From contig JAGOTG010000008.1 of the NCBI GenBank assembly GCA_018061965.1, positions 42,317 to 106,316 on the forward strand: 64,000 nt of DNA. The letters are read 5' to 3'. Shown here piece after piece: positions 8,810-17,635 of this stretch (its first letter is position 1; the number at the start of each line of letters is the position of its first letter). The notes beneath the pieces are model-generated. The model saw only the letters and a list, made by a program, of their open reading frames with translations, had not been told where the DNA came from and made no database searches. Both the position numbers and the translations under genes were made by a program. The stretch comes from Legionellaceae bacterium. Lineage in GTDB: Bacteria > Pseudomonadota > Gammaproteobacteria > Legionellales > Legionellaceae.

Positions 8810-10921
8810 TTAACTCGAACTTCTACCCAAATTTGCTCTCTTTTTAAGAGCTTCATGCGCATCATCATGCGCAACCTCACCTTGGTATTCCCGAAAAAAT
8901 TCAAATCCACGTGCCTTGGGAGCATGGACGTCACGGTGAATATAAGGAAAATAATGATTAGCTTCAGTCAATAATTGAACTATTTTCGGGTTTTTTTGAT
9001 AATCATCATGCTCTTGCATCGCCAACTTTAATTTGGTTAACAGCGAAGGCGTCGGGTAATTTAAAAATGCGCCCAATGCTGCAGTCACAGGGTGCATACG
9101 CCCCATACGTGTGACTTGTTTAGATTTCTCAATCAAAGACTGTAACAGCTCTGACGTAAACAATACGGGTTCTACCACACAACTTTCCTGCGCTTTTTCA
9201 ACGGCTTCAATTTCTTGATTCAAAGTTGTAAGCGCTTTTTTCTGCGCAGCTAGGTGCGCAGCAACCGATTGGTAATCAGCTCTGATTGCCTCAAACTCCT
9301 GGAAAAGGCGACGATCTTTTTTGATCCGGTCTAATTCCGCTCTTGGCAGGTAAGTCTTTATATCTTGCCCTACCATGCCAGTATATTCTTTATCTAATTT
9401 GCGTAGAGACTCTTCCAAAGAATGCATCTCTACCGCCATCGCGACACGCTGATCCGTCAAACGATCATATTGCTCATTTAATATCGCTAACCGATCTGCC
9501 ACGCTATTCATATGATGTTGTTGAATATCCTTAATAGAAGGTAACTCTACGTCTTTCACCCAACCTTCTATAATTCTTCCATCCAAGGATCCCGCCTCTT
9601 CGATGAGACGTACGAGATCCCTGGACTCCAGATAACTTTGGTCTTGTTCCATCACTGATTTCAGTGCCGCCAAACTTACATCAGTTCGGTAGGTTAAGAA
9701 ATAAGCTAATGCTTTAGCCAATGGATGTTTACTGCGTTCACATCGCTGTTTTAAGTCTCTGACTTTGATCCCGTCGCTTTGTTGGCGTGCCAAAGCATGG
9801 ACTCTATCAAGCAATTCACTGTGATTACCAGTCAAAACATCACGATGCAGCAATAGAAGATGGCTGATCTCAGAACTGATCTTATCCCTATCCATGAGCA
9901 ACTGATTTAAAATGCTACGTCTTTCAGGACTGTCTTCGGCTTGCAATTTGACATCAGTCGATTCAATCACTTCTTGGAGTGTCACCAATTCTTGCTCTTG
10001 CAACGCCACATAATCAAATAAAAGCTGTTCTCTATTTTTTCCCAAGAAAATAGCCGGATAGAGGGTATTAGCTTCCCACACAATATCACCCACAGTCCGA
10101 TCTTTGAATATCGTCTTGTCTTTGGATATTTCAGCTTGCAATGTTTGTAAACTCACATTAGTTTGGCGTGATAAAAATGCTAATAATTTGGGAATAATAG
10201 GATGCTCAACCTCTGCACAACGCTCTTTGAGGTCAGCAATTTTTTCTAAATTAGCCTCTCGCTGCCCAGATAAAAAATCTTTTGGCACATAATCTGGCGA
10301 AAAATTATCCAACAATCCAGCCAGCCCGTTCACTAATCCTTCGGTTTTATTACACAAATCGTTAATATAACCGTTTAAAATTTCACGATCTTCAATATGC
10401 TGAGCCAATTGCTGTTCTAGTTCTAATCTATCTTCGAGCTTACCTGATTCTAGTTTAAGCAATAGGGCATCCAGACCTTCAATCACTGCTTTTAAATCAG
10501 CCAATTCCTTGGTTCTGTTACTAACTTCATTGGAGTATAATTTTATTGTTTCGATCGATTCCTGCACAAGACTTAACTGAGTGTGATAAGCTTCATCTTG
10601 TTCCTGATAATGCTCCTTTAAATCCGCCTTTCTTTGCTTTAGTTTACTGATTTTGCTTTCTTTTCCTTTAATCAAAACTCGCCAAATTTCTTTGAATACA
10701 CCCACAAAAATAAGTACCCAGTATCTACGCCTGGCCCATCGAATTTCGGTTCGCTCAGCTTCATAGGCTTGCGTAGCATTTGCGTATTCTTCTGCGATCT
10801 TCATTTGCGCTTTTAACAAATCATCTAAGCTTTGCTCTTGCAAACTCAGCAAATATGCCGCAATTTTTTCGTCACTATAAATATCAAAATCATCTTTATC
10901 TAATCTAATTGGGCCAGTCAT
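8810..10921 (-). CDS. Orphan 703-aa coiled-coil protein with a triplicated module
   Basis: I do not recognise the family. It is mostly charged helical sequence with long heptad-like stretches (about 90-200, 300-380, 470-580) and a single hydrophobic segment at about 67-84 (YWVLIFVGVF...WRVLI). Three copies of one module are visible at residues 239-291, 398-452 and 609-661. Each starts HP, then has an FL, a T..SL..L, a run near KD/QD/HD, and ends in a V..L..EA pattern. The ATG at 10921 has AAAAGGTG just upstream, better than the in-frame ATG at 10969. Large, unique coiled-coil proteins of this kind are typical of Dot/Icm effectors, but this is inference. Confidence 0.75.
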   Translation of the reverse strand: MTGPIRLDKDDFDIYSDEKIAAYLLSLQEQSLDDLLKAQMKIAEEYANATQAYEAERTEIRWARRRYWVLIFVGVFKEIWRVLIKGKESKISKLKQRKADLKEHYQEQDEAYHTQLSLVQESIETIKLYSNEVSNRTKELADLKAVIEGLDALLLKLESGKLEDRLELEQQLAQHIEDREILNGYINDLCNKTEGLVNGLAGLLDNFSPDYVPKDFLSGQREANLEKIADLKERCAEVEHPIIPKLLAFLSRQTNVSLQTLQAEISKDKTIFKDRTVGDIVWEANTLYPAIFLGKNREQLLFDYVALQEQELVTLQEVIESTDVKLQAEDSPERRSILNQLLMDRDKISSEISHLLLLHRDVLTGNHSELLDRVHALARQQSDGIKVRDLKQRCERSKHPLAKALAYFLTYRTDVSLAALKSVMEQDQSYLESRDLVRLIEEAGSLDGRIIEGWVKDVELPSIKDIQQHHMNSVADRLAILNEQYDRLTDQRVAMAVEMHSLEESLRKLDKEYTGMVGQDIKTYLPRAELDRIKKDRRLFQEFEAIRADYQSVAAHLAAQKKALTTLNQEIEAVEKAQESCVVEPVLFTSELLQSLIEKSKQVTRMGRMHPVTAALGAFLNYPTPSLLTKLKLAMQEHDDYQKNPKIVQLLTEANHYFPYIHRDVHAPKARGFEFFREYQGEVAHDDAHEALKKRANLGRSSS

Positions 10922-10995
10922 GTCGATCACCTTTTGATGTATACAATAGTATAAATATAGACCATACACTCAAAAATACACAAATAAAGATCAAA

Positions 10996-11103
10996 ATGAC
11001 TTTTTTTAACATAAAAAGCAAGGAATTAATTGCATTGTCTATAGGGATATCGACACGGTGTGATGGCTGTATTAGATTTCACACAGAAGCACTTAGCAGT
11101 TGA
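10996..11103 (+). pseudogene. AhpD/carboxymuconolactone decarboxylase-family remnant
   Basis: The 35-codon frame reads SKELIALSIGISTRCDGC then IRFHTEALSS and stops. This matches the AhpD-domain signature 'KELIALa..va.rCdgCi..H...A', including the redox CxxC and the following His. The family is normally at least 100 residues, so both the N-terminus and everything after the catalytic helix are lost. No continuation is seen in the other frames. It lies between two minus-strand genes. Confidence 0.6.
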
Positions 11104-11119
11104 ATCGTAGCAAGAGTGT

Positions 11120-11560
11120 CTAATGTTTTAATTGATAATTTCCACGACAATAATCGTTAAAAAATTGTCCTTTAAATTCATGGGTTTTATTATCAAGTTG
11201 TCCGGATGTTAATGATGGCGATATTAAAGTTTTTTTGCCAGGTAGATGTATTATTACCTTGCTGCTTACATAACGCGTGGTTAATTCATCACTAATGTAT
11301 TTGTATTGAATTTTTCGGTTGATCTGGTCATAAAACTTCAAGCGAACATCTTGTCCATGCAATGCTGTTACCAACTCAGCACTATCGGAAAAAACTTTAT
11401 TACACTCAGCATCGGTAATAATGGCTGGTTGTAATGAAACAACACTAGAATGGACAATAAATAGGGGCTTTTTTTCTAATGTAAATTTTGAAGAATCTTC
11501 TGCTAAAGCTGCAAGATTAAAAATAGCGAGTGCTACAAAAGTAGTTATTTTATATTTCAA
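11120..11560 (-). CDS. Small secreted protein of unknown function, 146 aa
   Basis: A signal peptide is clear (KYKITTFVALAIFNLAALAE, cleavage probably after ALA). The mature part has two cysteines (in DAECNKV and near the C-terminal YCRGNYQ) that could form a disulfide. No family is recognised. I chose the TTG at 11560 because AGGAG lies 8 nt upstream and the signal peptide then begins at once. The in-frame ATG at 11593 would add 11 residues and has no good ribosome site. It is alone, diverging from ilvI. Confidence 0.65.
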   Translation of the reverse strand: MKYKITTFVALAIFNLAALAEDSSKFTLEKKPLFIVHSSVVSLQPAIITDAECNKVFSDSAELVTALHGQDVRLKFYDQINRKIQYKYISDELTTRYVSSKVIIHLPGKKTLISPSLTSGQLDNKTHEFKGQFFNDYCRGNYQLKH

Positions 11561-11642
11561 TTTTATATCTCCTAATGAATATACTCTAAACACATAAATT
11601 TTCGGTTTGAGTATAGCTCTTTAAATATTTCCCTCTTATGAA

Positions 11643-11663
11643 AGACTATCTGAAAGATAGACT
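11643..11663. repeat. Small hairpin upstream of ilvI
   Basis: AGACTATCT at 11643-11651 and AGATAGACT at 11655-11663 pair with one mismatch around GAA. It lies in the 251-bp region between the divergent secreted-protein gene and ilvI. It could be an operator or a leader structure. No leader peptide rich in branched-chain amino acids was recognised there. Confidence 0.35.
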
Positions 11664-11811
11664 GAGTTCAAGGCGCTTTGATACAAGGCAGAATGGCGCC
11701 ATATCGAGTCATCTTAGGTTTCCACTGCTTTTTCTAGGATTATACATTAGCATAGTAAATCACACTTCTGGCATAAACGTTTGTGTTTAGAGTATATATT
11801 GAGGTATTAGC

Positions 11812-13548
11812 GTGGAACTAAGCGGCGCACAAATCCTGGTTCAGACCCTTATAGATGAAGGCGTAGAATATGTTTTTGGCTATCCTGGAGGGGCGGTATT
11901 GCATTTATACGACGCCCTTTTTCAGCAAAAAAACCTGAAACACATCCTGGTTCGACATGAACAAGGCGCAGCCCATGCCGCGGATGGTTATGCCCGCGCC
12001 ACCGGTAAGCCCGGCGTAGTAATAGTGACATCCGGCCCAGGTGCTACCAATACTGTCACGGGTATAGCCACGGCTTATTTGGACTCAATCCCTATGGTCA
12101 TCATTTCCGGCCAAGTGTCATTGTCCGTAATAGGTAGCGATGCTTTCCAGGAAGTCGACATGATAGGCATTACCCGCCCCTGCGTGAAGCATAGTTTTTT
12201 GGTCAAGGATGTAACCCAATTAGCCCTAACCATTAAAAAGGCGTTTTATATCGCAACTACGGGGCGTCCGGGACCTGTCGTAATCGATGTGCCGAAAGAT
12301 ATAACGTCGCCATACATTAAAGTACCTTATAAATATCCTAAAAAAGTGTCTATACGCTCATACAACCCTATCGTTATGGAGCATAAAGGAAAAATAAAAA
12401 AGGTCGTTGACTTATTACTGAGCGCTAAAAAACCTATTATTTATTCTGGTGGCGGCGTAGTGTTAGGCGAAGCCAGCAAGGAACTAACCGAGCTTACCCG
12501 TACACTGGGCTATCCGATTACCAATACCTTAATGGGATTAGGTTCTTTCCCAGCATCAGATCGGCATTTTATCGGCATGCTGGGCATGCATGGCACTTAT
12601 GAAGCCAATATGGCCATGCACGAAAGTGATGTAATTATCGCCATCGGTACGCGTTTTGATGATCGTGTCACCGGCAAACTGGATTTTTTTTGTCCTTACG
12701 CCCAGATCATTCATATAGACATAGATCCGGCGTCTATTTCTAAAACCGTCAGAGTCGATATTCCTATCGTCGGCGATGTGAAGCCGGTACTGCAATGCAT
12801 GCTAAAGTTAATCAAGGATGGTTCAAAAAAGCTCGACAAAAAAGCATTGGCGCTGTGGTGGCATAAAATCGCACAATGGCAGGCGGTTAACTGCCTGGAA
12901 TTTGATAGGGAAAGCCCGTTGATTAAACCACAATATGTCATTGAGCAATTATTTGAAGTGACCAAAGGTAATGCTTATGTAACATCAGATGTAGGCCAGC
13001 ACCAAATGTGGGCAGCGCAATATTATCGTTTCGACAACCCGCGTCGCTGGATCAATTCAGGAGGACTCGGTACGATGGGCTTCGGCTTGCCTGCTGCCAT
13101 TGGCGTTAAACTGGCATTCCCCAACGCGGATGTGGCCTGTATTACCAGCGAAGCCAGCATTCAGATGTGTATACAGGAATTATCGACGGCATTGCAATAT
13201 AAAACGCCAGTTAAGATCATTAACTTGAACAACTCTTATATGGGCATGATTAGGCAATGGCAGGAATTTACTTACGAAAGCCGTTATTCGCATTCCTATA
13301 TGGATACGATTCCCGACTTTGTAAAACTGGCAGAAGCTTATGGTCATATCGGCATGCGGATCGATAAGCCCGAGGAGGTCAGACCGGCTCTGAAAGCCGC
13401 CTTTGCCCTAAAAGACCGTACGGTATTTTTGGACATCATGACCGACCGGACTGAAAATGTTTATCCGATGATTGAGGCAGGTAAAGGCCATCATGATATG
13501 AAATTACGAATTGCTCCGGGTAGAAAGATAGACAGAGAATTGGCATAA
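11812..13548 (+). CDS. ilvI: Acetolactate synthase large subunit (ThDP-dependent)
   Basis: At 578 aa it has the full AHAS layout: N-terminal ThDP/Pyr domain with VFGYPGGAVLHLYDAL and the catalytic glutamate E50 in RHEQGAAHAADGYARATG, a central FAD domain (GTRFDDRVTGKL, HIDIDP), and the C-terminal PP domain. It catalyses the first step of valine/leucine/isoleucine synthesis. Oddly, the metal/ThDP motif, usually GDGS or GEGS, reads S446-E-A-S here, although the later NLNN (471-474) is normal. It starts at GTG with GAGG upstream. It overlaps ilvH by one base. Confidence 0.93.
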   Translation: MELSGAQILVQTLIDEGVEYVFGYPGGAVLHLYDALFQQKNLKHILVRHEQGAAHAADGYARATGKPGVVIVTSGPGATNTVTGIATAYLDSIPMVIISGQVSLSVIGSDAFQEVDMIGITRPCVKHSFLVKDVTQLALTIKKAFYIATTGRPGPVVIDVPKDITSPYIKVPYKYPKKVSIRSYNPIVMEHKGKIKKVVDLLLSAKKPIIYSGGGVVLGEASKELTELTRTLGYPITNTLMGLGSFPASDRHFIGMLGMHGTYEANMAMHESDVIIAIGTRFDDRVTGKLDFFCPYAQIIHIDIDPASISKTVRVDIPIVGDVKPVLQCMLKLIKDGSKKLDKKALALWWHKIAQWQAVNCLEFDRESPLIKPQYVIEQLFEVTKGNAYVTSDVGQHQMWAAQYYRFDNPRRWINSGGLGTMGFGLPAAIGVKLAFPNADVACITSEASIQMCIQELSTALQYKTPVKIINLNNSYMGMIRQWQEFTYESRYSHSYMDTIPDFVKLAEAYGHIGMRIDKPEEVRPALKAAFALKDRTVFLDIMTDRTENVYPMIEAGKGHHDMKLRIAPGRKIDRELA

Positions 13549-14060
13549 TGAGACACATAATTTCCATTTTAATCGAAAACGAATCAGGCGCCCTATCGCG
13601 TGTGGCAGGCGTGTTTTCTGCTCGGGGCTATAATATTGAGTCACTCACCGTCGCGGCAACTGAAGATCCCAGTCTATCGCGTATGACCTTAGTCACTCGA
13701 GGCAGTGAAGAAATAATCGCGCAAATTACCAAACACCTGAATAAGTTGATTGATGTCGTCAAACTGATCGATTTAGCCGAGGCCTTTCAAATTGAACGTG
13801 AACTGATGATGATTAAAATTAAAGCCATCGGTGAAATGCGCGATGAAATCAGACGTGTGGTGGATACATTTGGTAGCAAGATTATTGATGTGACGCCAGC
13901 CACCTATATTATTGAAATGACAGGCCCTTCGGAAAAAATCGACACGTTTATCGCCACATTAGACCCTACCAACATTATCGAAATGGTACGTTCAGGCCCG
14001 ATCGACATATCCATGGGCGAAAAAGGCATTCTCTCTCAAAAAGGGCGATCATTGCCTTGA
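13548..14060 (+). CDS. ilvH: Acetolactate synthase small (regulatory) subunit
   Basis: A 170-aa protein with an N-terminal ACT domain (ISILIENESGALSRVAGVFSARGYNIESL, with the valine-binding 'N..G.L.R' pattern) and the C-terminal AHAS small-subunit domain (ERELMMIKI...RDEIRRVVDTFGSKIIDV). It binds the large subunit, raises activity and gives valine feedback control. Its ATG shares the A of the ilvI stop codon (TAATG), so the two are translationally coupled. No ilvC or ilvD follows; the remaining pathway must lie elsewhere or be absent. Confidence 0.94.
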   Translation: MRHIISILIENESGALSRVAGVFSARGYNIESLTVAATEDPSLSRMTLVTRGSEEIIAQITKHLNKLIDVVKLIDLAEAFQIERELMMIKIKAIGEMRDEIRRVVDTFGSKIIDVTPATYIIEMTGPSEKIDTFIATLDPTNIIEMVRSGPIDISMGEKGILSQKGRSLP

Positions 14061-14363
14061 ATGAGCTCATCATGAGCGAAGCTATATAAGATCTTTTCAA
14101 TTAGGCAACGTATTTTGCTTGTTTATAAATATAATAATTTATTCTTAGCGTACGTTTCCGGTCATCTGGACTTCAAACCCCTACTGTAACGCTTTGATAA
14201 ATTTGCTAAATAAATGTCCATATTTAGCACCCTCATAAAAATGTCCCCTTTTTAGTTCGGTAACATTAGTTATGATGCAACGCGGGAGCAATTTAGAATT
14301 GTGTGCTTAATATGGCTTATCTGATACAATTGTGCACGACCATATTTAATGGGCAGGGCTACC
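14061..14363. other. Intergenic stretch of about 300 bp, no gene seen
   Basis: This AT-rich gap between ilvH and the next orphan gene holds no convincing reading frame or terminator. The 8-mer AAATGTCC occurs twice (14212-14219 and 14239-14246), each followed by a T-rich tract. This might be decayed mobile-element sequence, but nothing else supports that. Confidence 0.4.
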
Positions 14364-16409
14364 ATGCTAAATTCAGATGAAATTAATCATCAAAATCAAA
14401 GTGCATTCATACATCGACAATTAGTCGTCACCGTTATGGTTACTCTCCCTAAACTATTTTCTGGGGAACACGATAAAGATGTTCTAGCGCAAAATTTACG
14501 CTCACTCATGAAACTTGATATCAAATCCTTAAAATGTTTAGTGAATAACCCACGCACAAATAATGGGCAACTACTTAAATTATCGTCCCTATCTAATTTT
14601 GATGAACTTATGCGTATTGTTGTTTTCGATGACAACAGAACAAATCCTGTGCTTTTCGAAGATGACGTTCTCGAAGAAACCCAGACATCTTCATCAAGCA
14701 CTTTAGATCATACTTCTACACCAAGGGTGATGGAGTTAACGCATCAAAATTTCAGGGATGCAGAAACAATAGCCTTTATTATTTGGTTGCTTCCGAATGT
14801 ATTGACGCTCAATCGTCATGAGGAATACTACCATCGTCAATATATAGCACACGATGAAGCCCGACAAGTAAAAAGCAATCTTGTCAAACTCTTGCAATTG
14901 ACTTCGGAACAATTAAGGTGTTTTGAGTCCGCAATAATGAGTGCTATGTCTTTAAGCGAATTCAGGAACTTACTAGATCACGACCAGTTTGATCTTATAA
15001 CGACATACCCTGATAAAATTACAGTACTTCTTTCTGTTGTTGATACTCTTTCAGTAATAATAGAGGATAAGGTTCTTCGCAAAAATATGTATTGTCTAGC
15101 GGCAAAAAGCCTAGATCCTAAAGCAATGGCCTTTGTTATATGTACGACTTTTCATAACCATCGAGAGCAGGAGTTTATGCCTTATCTCGAGCTTCTCGTT
15201 GATCACTCATCACCACAGTTAATCATTGATAATTTACTTAAATTTTGTCCCCAAGATACTGATACGGCAGAGATCTTAAAAATCATTCACAGTCTCAAAA
15301 AATTAAATATACACGCCCTATATTGGATATATAACGATAAGCTCTCTTTATTTGTGGGGGACTTTGCAAAAGATAATTTGGACGCGCTTATATCATTAGA
15401 CATGTATAGCGATATGTTTGATTTAATTGACCTATTACCTGGATCTTTTGGGCAGGAAAATTACAACAAAATCATTCGTTACCTCAATTATAAACCGATA
15501 CACCGTATTTCATCTATAGAAAAGCTATGTCAAGCAGAGGATGGTCAGGATAATTTTGATCTGATATTTGATAGCGTCTTGAATAACGTCGATCCGAAAA
15601 TATTTGATCCGAAAGCGTTGACTGACACGCTTAAAAATCTTCAAAGATCTGGTCTGCTTGGGCAGTCTAATCGAAATAGTGTTTCTCAATGTGACAACAT
15701 TGATGCTTTATGTTTGGCAGTAAAAGCTATGTCTGACACGACTTATTATTCTACCTCACGACTTACCCAAACTAATTTCACACAATTGATAAAGTTTTTT
15801 TCAATTCTCTTTGATCATTCTGGTGATAATTACAGATGGGTGAAAATGCGATACATTTTGTCTCTGTCTAAATTCGACGAAATCATTTATATTTGTGAAC
15901 AAAATCAAAATGAACCTATCGAAGTTGCTCAGCAAGCTTTTATTCAATTCGTAGATCCTTTGCTCGAAGGCACTGAGAATGAAGTTTTTCTGCGCTTGCC
16001 GTCGGATGTTCAAGAGCACAGTCGACGAGCCATGGATAATAGTTTGCGCGCTTTTGCCACAGTAATAAATTCTCAGGCGGCGCCTAATCCAAACCGAACA
16101 ACGCTAGGATGTTGGTGTGCCGTTATTAGTATAACCACCTTGGCTACTTTATCGGCAGCTCTATATGCAATTGCATTTCTCTCACTTCTCGGATTAATCA
16201 TCAGTTTATTATGCTTAAGTCTGACTGTGTATCTTGGCTTAAAATACTTAGTACCCGCAATTCAAATTGAAGTCCTCGTAGAACAAATACGAGAGAGCAA
16301 TCCTAATCCTGAGTTTGAAAGGCCTCGTAATAGCGCCTACACCTTTTTTAATAATTGTTGTAGGGCTTTTTTCCCTGAGGATTTAACACTTCAAATGGGG
16401 CTTAGATAG
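14364..16409 (+). CDS. Orphan 681-aa protein with C-terminal membrane hairpin
   Basis: I do not recognise this protein. It is largely helical and soluble, rich in Leu/Asp/Asn with many short helix-like 'L..LL..' repeats, followed by a 50-residue hydrophobic block (about 582-631, two membrane helices) and a 50-residue soluble tail. There is no signal peptide. I prefer ATG 14364, preceded by AGGG, over the in-frame ATG at 14349, which lacks a ribosome site. The architecture resembles effectors of intracellular bacteria that anchor by a C-terminal hairpin, but that is inference. A broken Sel1-type gene follows on the same strand. Confidence 0.7.
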   Translation: MLNSDEINHQNQSAFIHRQLVVTVMVTLPKLFSGEHDKDVLAQNLRSLMKLDIKSLKCLVNNPRTNNGQLLKLSSLSNFDELMRIVVFDDNRTNPVLFEDDVLEETQTSSSSTLDHTSTPRVMELTHQNFRDAETIAFIIWLLPNVLTLNRHEEYYHRQYIAHDEARQVKSNLVKLLQLTSEQLRCFESAIMSAMSLSEFRNLLDHDQFDLITTYPDKITVLLSVVDTLSVIIEDKVLRKNMYCLAAKSLDPKAMAFVICTTFHNHREQEFMPYLELLVDHSSPQLIIDNLLKFCPQDTDTAEILKIIHSLKKLNIHALYWIYNDKLSLFVGDFAKDNLDALISLDMYSDMFDLIDLLPGSFGQENYNKIIRYLNYKPIHRISSIEKLCQAEDGQDNFDLIFDSVLNNVDPKIFDPKALTDTLKNLQRSGLLGQSNRNSVSQCDNIDALCLAVKAMSDTTYYSTSRLTQTNFTQLIKFFSILFDHSGDNYRWVKMRYILSLSKFDEIIYICEQNQNEPIEVAQQAFIQFVDPLLEGTENEVFLRLPSDVQEHSRRAMDNSLRAFATVINSQAAPNPNRTTLGCWCAVISITTLATLSAALYAIAFLSLLGLIISLLCLSLTVYLGLKYLVPAIQIEVLVEQIRESNPNPEFERPRNSAYTFFNNCCRAFFPEDLTLQMGLR

Positions 16410-17296
16410 CACGAAATATTCCCAAGAAGAGTCTGATGTATGAAAAAGGTGATGGTGTAGCCCAAAGCGATAAAATAGCCTTAGATCTATATAAGATGGC
16501 TCAATCTTACGATAGCTCAAATGTAGTTTTAGCTGATAAAATAAATCTTTTAGAAAGGCGTTTGCGTGAAAATGCAGGAGTGAAAAAACCAGTCGGTGTA
16601 GATGCTGAAATTCATAGAGCGCCAGTATCAGAGGTTGATAATAATGCAATGTATCGCAACCACCTTCATCAAATAGTTGTTGGGTTAAATATAAACGCAG
16701 AATTTTCAGCTGAATTAAACAGAGGAACAGCAAGCACCCCAGGAGAGCATTTGCGTTTTTCTGCTTACCCAGAAGCTTACAATGAATTGGCTGCATTAAA
16801 ATCAGCACTTGATGAAGCTGGTATATCCTACGAAGAAAGAGTAAAGGGCATGGGTGGTGTAGAGAAAATTCTAGTTATTCGAGAAGTTCCTCGTATAAGA
16901 CCTGGCTTTGAAACAAAACTAAGGCAAAATTATGCTGCTGCATTAGATAAAATTACGGCTGAAGCAAGTGCCAAGCATGCTAGAACTGATGGTGAAGTTG
17001 ATAGAAAGCAAGAACTAGATACTTTACGGGATAATTTAAAAGCACTATCAGTTTCATCAATGGGCGCTGACCCATACCAAGGCAAAAATTGGCACTAGTT
17101 GCCTAAGTCTCTACTTTTAGCTTCGGTTAAAAATGGGGGGATTACCCATGCTTCTGATAAATATATTTCTTTTTCCGAAGCCTGGGAAAATATTCATTCA
17201 GGTAAGTACATGCGCATCCAAACTGATGCTTGTGAGAGAGCTGTAGAACTAATTAAAAGTGAACCGAGATCTCCTGTATGGCCTAAGACTCTTTAA
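16406..17296 (+). pseudogene. Broken Sel1-repeat-type gene, split by an in-frame TAG
   Basis: A frame open from 16406 has its first ATG at 16436 and reads 220 codons to TAG at 17096-17098. The same frame then continues without a gap for 65 more codons to TAA at 17296. The start, MYEKGDGVAQSDKIALDLY, is the second half of a Sel1 (SLR) repeat missing its first half, so the 5' end is truncated. The rest (PEAYNELAALKSALDEAG, TDACERAVELI) has protein-like composition but no family I know. I read it as the remnant of a longer Sel1-containing gene; 16436-17098 might still be translated. Confidence 0.55.
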
Positions 17297-17310
17297 ACTC
17301 TTAACTAATT

Positions 17311-17614
17311 TTAATGATGGTTGGCTTTTTCAGAAATATCTCTGGATTCCAAATCATCTAATGCCATATGAACGTGTTCGCACAAATTATCTAAAACCTT
17401 GTGAGCATCATGCTCACAGAATTTTTGATGTAATAAATTACCAAGTGAACACTCTACTCCGCGCAACAGCATTTCTGGTTTTCGCAATGATTGCGGTAAT
17501 TCATGAATCGATTTAAATAAGGTTGTTGAAAGCGCCTGTCCGATATAGAAAGTCATCTGGAGCGATATCCGAAATAGAGTATTGATTTTTAGATGTCGTC
17601 TTATCTTGAATAAA
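17311..17614 (-). pseudogene. Frameshifted coding remnant downstream of the efflux operon
   Basis: On the minus strand one frame reads SLFIQDKTTSKNQYSISD then IAPDDFLYRTGAFNNLI and stops. A second frame takes over at the same place (LFKSIHELPQSLRKPEMLL, then CEHDAHKVLDNLCEHVHM) and ends with TAA at 17311. Both pieces have ordinary coding composition, and joining them needs a single indel near the TTATTTAAA stretch. No family is recognised. The alternative is chance open frames. Confidence 0.35.
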
Positions 17615-17635
17615 CAACGATCATAATTAGGACGT

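Noticed and set aside
10909..10995. Upstream extension of the AhpD-like frame
   Set aside because: The extra codons are not AhpD-like and run back over the ribosome site of the coiled-coil gene. Only the part from 10996 resembles a protein family.
16383..16808. 141-aa minus-strand open frame opposite the Sel1-type gene
   Set aside because: It mirrors a plus-strand frame with a recognisable Sel1 half-repeat. Its own sequence is Leu/His/Phe-rich with no domain, typical of antisense translation.
17259..17516. 85-aa plus-strand frame after the broken Sel1-type gene
   Set aside because: No ribosome site and odd composition. The minus strand gives more gene-like frames in the same place.
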